Shown here piece by piece: positions 57,173-64,000 of a stretch of 64,000 nt of DNA. Both the position numbers and the translations under genes were made by a program. The notes beneath the pieces were generated by a model. It ran no database searches, was not told where the DNA came from, and worked only from the letters and a program-made list of their open reading frames with translations. This DNA is from CAVPDG01 sp963702535 (lineage in GTDB: Bacteria > Chloroflexota > Anaerolineae > Anaerolineales > UBA4823), in assembly GCA_963702535.1 (NCBI GenBank), contig CAVPDG010000010.1:496001-560000 (forward strand), read 5' to 3'. The number at the start of each line of letters is the position of its first letter. Within the stretch, counting starts at the first letter, position 1.

Positions 57173-57611
57173 TCAGCGCTCCATCCAGATGGTCACCGGT
57201 CCATCATTGGCAATCTCGACCAGCATGTGCGCGCCGAACTCGCCGGTCATGGTGGGCACGCCAAGGTCGCGCAGCAGCGCGGCGAAGCGCTCCACCAGCG
57301 GGCGGGCGACCTCGGGCAAGGCGGCATCGGTGAAGGAGGGGCGGCGACCTTTGCGCGTATCGGCGTACAGGGTAAATTGCGAGACGATAATGACCTGCCC
57401 GCCCGTATCCAGCAGGGAGCGATTCATCTTGCCATCCTCGTCTTCAAAAATGCGCAGGTTGGCGATCTTTTCTACCAGGTAGCGCGCTTCTTCATCCCCA
57501 TCCTGCGGTCCAATGCCCAGCAAGATCACCAGACCGGGACCGATCTGCGCGATGGCGCGCCCATCGACAAGCACGCGCCCGGAAGATAACGCGCTGGATC
57601 ACGACTCGCAC
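57173..57611 (-). CDS. dtd: D-aminoacyl-tRNA deacylase, one frameshift
   Basis: About 146 residues. GTG start at 57611 (RVVIQRV) after AGGAG; the frame changes near 57585 into SSGRVLVDGRAIAQIGPGLV. Typical DTD motifs are VSQFTLYADTRKGRRPSF and, at the end, GEFGAHMLVEIANDGPVTI (the GP cis-Pro motif included). It hydrolyses D-amino acids (and glycine) from mis-charged tRNAs. It lies 24 bp downstream of trpS on the same strand and converges with the PyrD-like gene with a 1-bp gap. Confidence 0.9.
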
Positions 57612-57635
57612 GACCCGACTCCTTTAGATGGGGAG

Positions 57636-58644
57636 CTAAGCAAGCGAGCCCGGCAGACCGATGGCTTGCTTGACCTCCGTCATGGTTTGAACGGCGAAGG
57701 CTTTGGCGCGCTCGCCACCCTGGCGCAGCACGCGCCACACGTTCTGCGGGTCCTTGCTGATCTCGGCGCGGCGCTGGCGGAAGGGCTCCAGGTTGCGGTT
57801 GAGATTAGCCGCCATCATCGCCTTGCACTCCACGCAGCCAATCCCCGCCCGGCGGCATTCCACGTTCACCCTCTGCACCTCTTCGGGGGAGGAATAGATT
57901 TTATGAAAGGTGAAGACGTTGCAGATATCCGGATTGCCCGGATCGCTGCGCCGGATGCGCGCCGGATCGGTGACCATTTGCATCACGCGTGCCCGCGTCT
58001 CCTCGGCGGTGGACGCCAGCTCGATGTGGTTGTTGAGGCTCTTGCTCATCTTCTGCTGACCGTCGATGCCGATCACCTTGGGGAACTCGGTGATGCGCAT
58101 CTGCGGCTCTACCAGGGCGGCGGTGTTGTAGCGGTAATTGAAGGAGCGCACCACTTCGCGGGCAAACTCGATATGAGGCTCCTGGTCGATGCCCACCGGC
58201 ACGGTATCCGCCTTGTAGAGCAGGATGTCGGCAGCCATCAGCACCGGGTAACCCACCAGCCCGTAGTTGACATTGTTGGGATGCTGGCGCACCTGCTCTT
58301 TGAAGGTGGGCAGGTCGGTCAGCTTGCCCAAGCGGGGTCACCATCGAGAGCAGCAGGTGCAGCTCGGCAACCTCCGGGACGTGCGACTGGACGAACATGA
58401 TCGTCTCATCCGGGCGGATGCCCGCGGCGAGGAAATCCAGCGCCATCTCGTAGGTATTCTGCACCAGGTTCTCGGTGGTTTCTACGGTCGTCAGGGCATG
58501 GTAATCCACAATACAATAAATGCAGTCATACTCATCCTGGAATGCGACGTAATTCTTGATAGCGCCCAGGTAATTACCCAGGTGCTGGCGCCCGGTGGGA
58601 CGCGCTCCTGAAAACACCCGGCCGCGCTTTTTCTTATCTGGCAT
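57636..58644 (-). CDS. trpS: Tryptophanyl-tRNA synthetase, one frameshift
   Basis: About 335 residues: class I signature GARPTGRQHLGNYLGA (HIGH-like HLGN), CIVDYHALTT, and KMSKS in QQKMSKSLNN. The frame changes near 58325, between SMVTPLG and KLTDLPTFKEQVR. Start at 58644, overlapping the stop of the selenoprotein gene (TAATG). It charges tRNA-Trp. The T-box leader upstream of the two-gene unit has a UGG specifier, so uncharged tRNA-Trp should raise expression. Confidence 0.94.
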
Positions 58645-58895
58645 TACTTTCCCTCCCGCTGGAGCTTGCGCACCAGCCCCACCACCTCGCCAGGCTCGGC
58701 GTGGCGGTGAGTTTCCAACTTCGAATAGATCAAACGGTCGTTCACGCTGAGCTCGAAGCGACCCCCTTCGGACGGGACCAACGTGATCGAGTTGATATCC
58801 TCTTCGAACTCCTTCAATAAATCTGCTGTTAAACTAACAGCCCGGTCGGTATAGTGTCAGACCTGACAGTAAACCAGCTGGATGCGCATGCGCAT
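58644..58895 (-). CDS. SelW/Rdx-like selenoprotein (in-frame UGA)
   Basis: 83 residues from the ATG at 58895, 7 bases after GAGGAGG. TGA at 58857-58859 is read as selenocysteine at position 13 in the redox motif VYCQVUHYTDRA (Cys10-x-x-Sec13). The rest (LTADLLKEFEEDI, ITLVPSEGGRFELSVND, IYSKLETHRHAEPGEVVG) has the SelW/SelT/SelH thioredoxin-like pattern, including the usual beta-strand and 'GxFEV.v' region. A stem-loop follows the UGA. The stop TAA overlaps the trpS start. It is probably a thiol/selenol oxidoreductase. Ordinary gene callers would miss or truncate it. Confidence 0.85.
58825..58841 (-). promoter_or_regulatory. SECIS-like stem-loop in the SelW/Rdx-like gene
   Basis: A perfect 7-bp stem GCUGUUA / UAACAGC with the 3-base loop GUU lies about 24 bases downstream of the UGA at 58857-58859. 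The position and small G/U-containing loop suit a bacterial SECIS. Confidence 0.7.
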
Positions 58896-58934
58896 ATGAA
58901 TGCCTCCTCGATACAGGCGCTTAAGAATAACCCC

Positions 58935-59166
58935 GCCGGTGAGACGACGGGGGTAGAGCCAGTTTCACTCGCTGCGAGTACGTCCCGGCAGGCGGGAGTA
59001 TACCCTTTGCCCAGATAACGGCGGCAGCTCCGGCGCAGGCTATTCAGCCCGGATGAGGGGCTTTTCACCTTGCAGCTCCGAGGTCCATTCGAAGCCAGCC
59101 GTCGGGCGGAGTTTTCAGCGCATACCGCTCTCTGTGCCGATGCTTTGGCTTGTACTCGTCCTCTTC
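58935..59166 (-). promoter_or_regulatory. T-box leader (Trp) upstream of the selenoprotein-trpS unit
   Basis: Stem I can be built. The base GAGG/CCUC and the helix AAGCCA/UGGCUU enclose the specifier loop GAAUGGA with Trp codon UGG (59085-59087), opposite ACGAGUAC. Higher up are CAGAGAGC (AGAGA bulge) and GCUGAAAA. The 3' end has a T-box-like segment CUGGCUCUACC (around 58955-58965), whose UGGC suits the GCCA end of tRNA-Trp, followed by a G/C hairpin about 45 bases before the start. It departs from the UGGNACC consensus by an insertion. Uncharged tRNA-Trp should increase expression, at the level of transcription or translation. The rest of 59167-59323 shows no gene. Confidence 0.8.
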
Positions 59167-59323
59167 AACGCAGTTTCTTTATCGAAAAAAGTATATCATA
59201 AGTTGCAGCGATAATCGTGCTATGATTAAGCATCCGTCCTGATGCCAACTGGCACAGCCAGGTAGATAACGGCGCAGTTCTCCACCAACTGAATGGACCA
59301 CCCTACAGGCTACAAGGAACGAA

Positions 59324-59749
59324 ATGTGGTTCAATTCGATCATGAAGTGGCTGATACGCTCTCCATTGCACGGGCTGGTCAGCAAATCCATGCTGGTCAT
59401 CGGCTATACAGGACGGAAAAGCGGCAAGCGCTATGAAACGCCGGTGAATTACGTGCGCGAGGGTGCTGACCTGCTGATCACGAGCTACCAGCGGCGGACC
59501 TGGTGGCGGAACATGCTGGGCGGGGCGCCGGTGACAGTGTGGCTGGCGGGCAAGCAGATGCAGGCTAGCGCCGAAGCATATTCTGAGCTGGCGGATGTCA
59601 CCCGTTACCTGCAGGCTTACCTGGATCATGTCCCGCAGCAAGCCAGGTATTTCAACGTCGCCCTGGATGAGCAGGGACATCCTGCCCCGGAGCAGGTAGC
59701 CCAGGCTGCCCAGGAAAGGGTGATCGTGCGAGTACGTTTGAATGCGTGA
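59324..59749 (+). CDS. Deazaflavin (F420)-dependent nitroreductase family protein
   Basis: An intact 141-residue protein with the DDN/FDR pattern: LVIGYTGRKSGKRYETPVNYV, LLITSYQRRTWWRNMLGGAPVTVWLAGK. Family members use reduced F420 (or FMN) to reduce nitro groups, quinones or enoyl substrates. It is a single gene divergent from the T-box leader. The substrate is unknown. Confidence 0.82.
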   Translation: MWFNSIMKWLIRSPLHGLVSKSMLVIGYTGRKSGKRYETPVNYVREGADLLITSYQRRTWWRNMLGGAPVTVWLAGKQMQASAEAYSELADVTRYLQAYLDHVPQQARYFNVALDEQGHPAPEQVAQAAQERVIVRVRLNA

Positions 59750-59808
59750 TCTCTTCACTTGAAAAATGTTGCCTGTTTTTATTCTCTACCCAGATGTGGA
59801 GGTGATCT

Positions 59809-60670
59809 ATGACCTCTAATCTTGACGTGCGCCCCTCGTCGATAGCCGGTCAATGGTACTCAGCCGATCCCAAGAGCCTGGCAGCCAGCGTGGACCGGTA
59901 TATCGACTCCGCCAGCCTCCCTGAGCTGGAGGGCAAAATCATCGGGATCATGAGCCCGCATGCGGGTCACCGCTATTCTGGAGCGGTGGCCGGCTACGCG
60001 TTCGCGGCGATCCGCGATCTCACGCCGCAGGTGGTCGCGGTGCTCTCCCCCATGCACTACTGGACGCGAATATCCGCTCCTGACCACAGCCTACCAGGCG
60101 TACGCCACCCCGCTAGGCTCGCTACCGGTCGATAGGGATGGGATGAATGCCCTGGACACATGCTTGCACAGCCAGCTTGGCTTCGGGCTGACACGCATAA
60201 AAAACGACCCGGAGCACTCGCTGGAGATCGAGCTGCCGTTCTTGCAGCGCGCACTCAAGAATTCGTTTCAACTGTTGCCGGTGATGGTGCGCGATGTCAG
60301 CCCGCACCTCACCCGCATCCTGGGCAAATGCCTGGCGCAGGTGCTGCAGGGGCGGGACGCCCTGCTGGTTGCCAGCAGCGACCTTTCCCATTTTTACCCG
60401 CAAGAGGTAGCGCAAGTGCTGGATAAGACAATGCTGCGCCAGGTGGAGGCGCTTGACCCGGAGGGCGTCTTGCGCGTCGAAGAAGAAGGCAAGGGATTTG
60501 CCTGCGGGCGCGGCGCCCTGGCGGCGGTCCTGTGGGCAGCGAAGGAGCTAGGGGCTGACACGGCTACCATCCTGCAACACGCCACTTCGGGTGATGTCAC
60601 CGGCGATTACAGCCAGGTGGTTGGCTATGCCGCCGCCGTGTTCACACAAAAAGCGAGACCGCACCAATGA
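59809..60670 (+). CDS. amrB: AmmeMemoRadiSam system protein B (Memo family), one frameshift
   Basis: About 287 residues. RPSSIAGQWYSADP and GIMSPHAGHRYSGAVAGYAF form the N-terminal half; the frame changes near 60060, before YPLLTTAYQAYATPLG. Conserved His and acidic metal sites are in SPHAGHRYSG, DPEHSLEIELPFLQ and ASSDLSHFYP. The family is a non-heme iron dioxygenase-like fold; the usual neighbours AmrA and the radical SAM protein are not in the window. It starts after AGGTGAT. Confidence 0.88.
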
Positions 60671-60713
60671 GAGGGTCTCCGCAAGTGCGTTTAAATCAAG
60701 CCAGGGGGTAAGG

Positions 60714-62043
60714 TTGTTCTGGAGCTTCCTGCTCATCCTGCTGCTTGTGCTGCTCAACGGCTTTTTCGTCAGCGTAGAATTTGCCGCCGTCACCTCGCGG
60801 CGGGCGCGCATCGACCTGCTGGCGGAAAGCGGCAATCTCTCCGCGAATATTGTAAAAACCTGGCTGGAGAACCCGGCAGCCCGCGACCGGCTGATAGCAG
60901 CCTCGCAACTGGGCATCACGCTGGTCAGCCTGGCGTTGGGCGCCGTGGGCGAAAACACCTTTGAGGAGCTGTTGACGCCGCTCTTTAACAACCTGCATTT
61001 GCAGGGGACGCTGCTGCGGTTGGGTCCGCTCATGGCTGCGCTGCCGCTTATCCTCTCGCTGGTCATCGTCACCAGCCTGCACGTCGTGCTCGGCGAACAG
61101 GTGCCCAAGGTCGCCACGCTGCACAACCCGGAGCGGTATGCGCTGCTGGCTGCGCAACCCATGCGCGTTTTCTCGGTTGTTTTCAAGTGGTTCATCGATG
61201 TGCTGGACTGGGCTACCCGCCAGGTGCTCGCGCTGGTGGGGCTGCGCATGGTGGGAGAGCATCTCACCGTCTACACCGTCGAGGAGATCAAGCATATCCT
61301 TTCTGAGTCGCAGGAAAGCGGCGTGATCCAGGCTCCGGCGCGCGAGATGCTGGATGCTATCTTCGACCTGCGCGAGCTGGTTGTGCGGCAGGTGATGATC
61401 CCGCGCACGGAGATCATCGCCCTGGAAGCCGAGACGCCGCTCGCCGAGATGATCCAGACGACCACCCAATCCAAGTACACAAAATTCCCGGTTTACGAAG
61501 ACAATCTGGATCAAATTCTGGGTATCCTGCACGTCAAGGATTTGCTGCGCATCATGCAAACCCCCAATTCGCAGAGCTGCACAGCCCGCGCCCTGGCGCG
61601 CGAGCCGATCTTCGCACCTGAAACCATTTCCGTGGATACGCTGCTGCAGCAGTTCCGGGACAACCGCCAGCACATCGCCATCGTCCTGGATGAGTTCGGC
61701 GGCACCGCTGGCTTGGTCACGCTGGAAGATTTGCTGGAAGAGATCGTCGGCGAGGTGAGCGATCCGTTCGACACGAGTTTCGCCCGAGATCCAGACGCTG
61801 CCCGATGGCTCCATCTTGATCGACGGGCTGACACTGATCGAGGAAGTGAACCAGCAGCTTGGGCTGGAGCTCGACGATCCGGATTACGACACAATCGCCG
61901 GGTACTTCTTGGGCAGGTTAGGGCGCATCCCGCGCGTAGGGGATGTGGTAGAGACGGGAGAGCTGCGCCTGCGCGCTGAAAACATGGACGGGCTGCGCAT
62001 CGCCCAGCTCTCTTTGAGACGCAAGACGCCCCCCGCCGTATGA
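60714..62043 (+). CDS. HlyC/CorC-type membrane protein with DUF21 and CBS domains, one frameshift
   Basis: About 443 residues. TTG start at 60714, about 5 bases after a GGGGG site. The DUF21 membrane domain has FVSVEFAAVTSRRARIDLLA, ITLVSLALGAVGE and LHVVLGEQVPKVATLHNPER. Two CBS domains follow (REMLDAIFDLRELVVRQVMIPR, then HIAIVLDEFGGTAGLVTLEDLLEEIVGE), with a C-terminal CorC domain entered after a frame change near 61787. It is probably a magnesium/cobalt efflux or ion-transport regulator. Its stop overlaps the priA start (ATGA). Confidence 0.9.
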
Positions 62044-64000
62044 CGACCTACCTTGAAATTGCCGTCAACGTGCCCCAGGTATCGGGCGTCTTTCATTATC
62101 ACCTGCCTGCGGAATTGGATGGGCAGGTGAGCACGGGGCACCTGGTTGAAGTGCCCTTCGGGCGGGTACGCGCCCAGGGTGTAGTCCTTGGGGAGGTGGG
62201 AGAGCCCGCCGTGCCTGAAACTCGCCCGGTGCTTGCTCTGATCGACCGGCAGGCTGTGCTGACCGCCGCCCAAATCTCCCTGGCGTATTTCCTTTCCGAA
62301 AGCTATCTCGCCCCACTGGCAGTCTTCATCGGCTTGATGCTGCCGCCGGGCTTGGGGCAACAGGCAGATACGCTGTACACCATCCAGCGCAACCAGGCGG
62401 CCTCGCATCTCAACGACACCCAGCGGCGCTTGCTCGCCCTGTTGGAAAAACGCGGGGGAAGCCTGCTGGGGCGGCAGATCGACCACGCCCTGCCGCGCCT
62501 GGATTGGCGCCCGGCAGCGCGCAGCCTGGCGCGGCGCGGGCTGCTCACCTCTCAAGCGGTCCTGCCCGCTCCCTCGGCGCGTCCCAAGCAGGCGCGCACC
62601 GCCAGGCTGGCGTGTACTCCGGAAGAAGCCCGCCTTGCCTTCCCAAAGCTTGCCAGGGCAGGCAGCGCGGCTTTGCCGCGGCGGCAGGCGTTGCTCAACT
62701 CGCCTGCTGCAAGAACCGGGACCGGTCGATGTCGCCTGGCTGTACGCCGAGAGCGGGGCAAGCCTGGCGGACTTGCAGCACCTGGCAGGGATGGGATTGG
62801 TGGCTCCTGGGGGAAAGCCAGGTGTGGCGCGATCCATTGCAGGGCATCACGCCGGCGTCCAGCGCACCGCCCCGCCTGACCCAGGACCAGCGGGCAGCCT
62901 GGAAGGAGATCCAAAAGAGCCTGGCAGACGCCAGAGCCGGTCTGCCGGTGAGCCCGTTTCTGCTGCACGGCGTGACCGGCTCGGGGAAGACTGAAGTCTA
63001 CCTGCAGGCGGTCGAAGCCACCTTGCGCCAGGGCAGGCAAGCGATTGTGCTGGTTCCGGAGATCTCGCTCACCCCGCAAACCGTAAATCGTTTCCTGGCG
63101 CGTTTCCCGGGGCAGGTCGGGTTGGCGCACTCACGCCTATCCGACGGCGAGCGCTACGACACGTGGCGCCGGGCGCGCGCCGGGCAAATCGGGGTGGTGG
63201 TCGGTGCACGCAGCGCGCTGTTCACCCCATTCCCAGCCCCGGGCTTGGTAGTGCTGGACGAGTGCCACGACAACTCGTATTACCAGAACGATCCGCCCTT
63301 CTACCACGCCGTGGAAGCCGCCCTGGCCTATGCCCGCATCACCAACGGCGTCTGCCTGCTAGGCTCCGCCACGCCGGATATTACACAGACCTACCAGGCA
63401 GCCCAGGGGCGCTGGCGCTACCTGCGCCTGCCGGCGCGCATCCTGGCGCACCAGCAGGAGGTCGAGGCGCATACCCGACTGCTCGGGACACCCTCCCACT
63501 ACCGTCCCCTGGAAGAAGAAGCGGCGGCAATCGAATTGCCCCCGGTCACCACCGTGGATATGCGCCAGGAGCTCAAGGAGGGCAACCGCTCCATGTTCAG
63601 CCGCGAGCTGCAAAGCAGCCTGGCGCAGGTGGTGGAGCGCGGACAGCAAGCGATCTTATTCCTGAACCGGCGCGGCTCGGCGACGTACATCTTCTGCCGC
63701 GACTGCGGCTATGCCCTGAAATGCCCGCGCTGCGATCTTCCGCTCACCTACCACTCGCCGCGCGCAGCCCTCACCTGCCATCACTGCGGCTACCAGCGCA
63801 AACTGCCCGGCGCCTGCCCGCAATGCGGCAGCAAGCGCATCCGCCAGTATGGCGCAGGCACCGAAAAGGTTGAAGCCGAAGTTCAAGCTCTCCTGCCGCA
63901 GGCGCGCACCCTGCGTTGGGATTATGAGAGCACACGCGAGAAAGGCACACACGAGGTCATTCTGAGTCACTTCAGCGCCCACCGCGCCGATGTGCTGATC
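62040..64000 (+). CDS. priA: Primosomal helicase PriA (3' part outside window), two frameshifts
   Basis: The N-terminal DNA-binding domain is VAVNVPQVSGVFHYHLP-like, with VEVPFGRVRAQGVVLGE. Frames change near 62700 and 62812. The helicase domain has Walker A LLHGVTGSGKTEVYL, LVPEISLTPQT, GARSALFTPF and a DECHD box in place of the usual DEEHD. Zinc-binding Cys pairs follow: CRDCGYALKCPRCD, CHHCGY and CPQCGS. The frame is open at the window end. It restarts stalled replication forks. It is a housekeeping gene, which supports reading the frameshifts as sequence errors. Confidence 0.92.

Noticed and set aside
53590..59320. tRNA-Sec (selC), selA or selB near the selenoprotein genes
   Set aside because: I looked in the gaps around selD and the SelW-like gene and found no tRNA-like fold and no such coding pattern; they must be elsewhere.
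1..64000. CRISPR arrays, rRNA or tRNA genes
   Set aside because: No regularly spaced repeats and no recognisable rRNA or tRNA sequence were seen. The only tRNA-related RNA is the T-box leader.

Overview
The window looks like a chromosomal segment from an anaerobic or facultatively anaerobic bacterium, most probably a Chloroflexota (Anaerolineae-like) lineage. This is inferred from gene content: many non-pyrrolysine MttB-family methyltransferases, a glycyl radical enzyme with activase, selenocysteine use, a Trp T-box leader and Tat/lipobox ABC binding proteins. No rRNA, tRNA or CRISPR array was seen. Single-base frameshifts are very frequent, and they hit housekeeping genes (trpS, priA, dtd, pyruvate dehydrogenase) as often as accessory ones. 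Most of them are therefore probably sequence errors rather than real gene decay. I join fragments across them and say where.

Region 1 (1-23.5 kb, minus strand) is one long catabolic cluster. It is read from a strong promoter with a LacI-type operator near 23.45 kb towards the left edge. In transcription order it holds: a relic of a fucose-isomerase-like gene, MttB homologue F, a sugar-type ABC binding protein, an SDR oxidoreductase, a dipeptide-type ABC transporter (binding protein, two permeases, a fused double ATPase), MttB E, a corrinoid protein, MttB D, MttB C, a UroD/MtbA-like methyltransferase, MttB B, MttB A, a class III aminotransferase, a sugar isomerase/epimerase-like protein, an M24 (creatinase/Xaa-Pro peptidase-like) protein and a second sugar-type binding protein cut by the edge. 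Region 2 (23.5-30 kb) is a decaying second copy of the start of that cluster: the same promoter-operator, an intact isomerase-like gene, a corrinoid gene with an internal deletion, an IS630-type element and a heavily frameshifted seventh MttB gene (G). A VOC-family gene and an unexplained 1.3-kb gene-poor stretch also lie there.

Region 3 (29.9-43.1 kb, plus strand) starts with a third copy of the operator on a near-consensus promoter. It holds two TIM-barrel isomerases, an Asp/Glu racemase-like protein, a four-carbon acid sugar kinase, DUF1638, and the ferredoxin/ASKHA reductive activator expected to serve the corrinoid protein. These are followed by a transaldolase-like protein, a pyruvate-dehydrogenase-type E1 alpha-beta fusion, its E2, and a cytochrome P450. 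The shared operator ties methyl-group removal (regions 1 and 2) to sugar-acid-like carbon-skeleton catabolism (region 3). I propose that the three transcription units form one regulon for taking up and degrading a methylated (quaternary amine, N-methyl or similar) compound of unknown identity.

Region 4 (43-64 kb) is mixed. It has a membrane-anchored nucleoside hydrolase, a metallophosphoesterase, a glycyl radical enzyme with activase and FMN-barrel protein behind two perfect palindromes, gamma-glutamyltransferase, a selenocysteine-containing SelD, an SPFH protein, PyrK-like, PIG-L and PyrD-like genes, dtd, a Trp T-box leader controlling a SelW/Rdx-like selenoprotein plus trpS, an F420-type nitroreductase, AmrB (Memo), a CorC-type CBS membrane protein and the 5' part of priA. 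The two selenoproteins are read through in-frame UGA codons and are missed by ordinary ORF calling.
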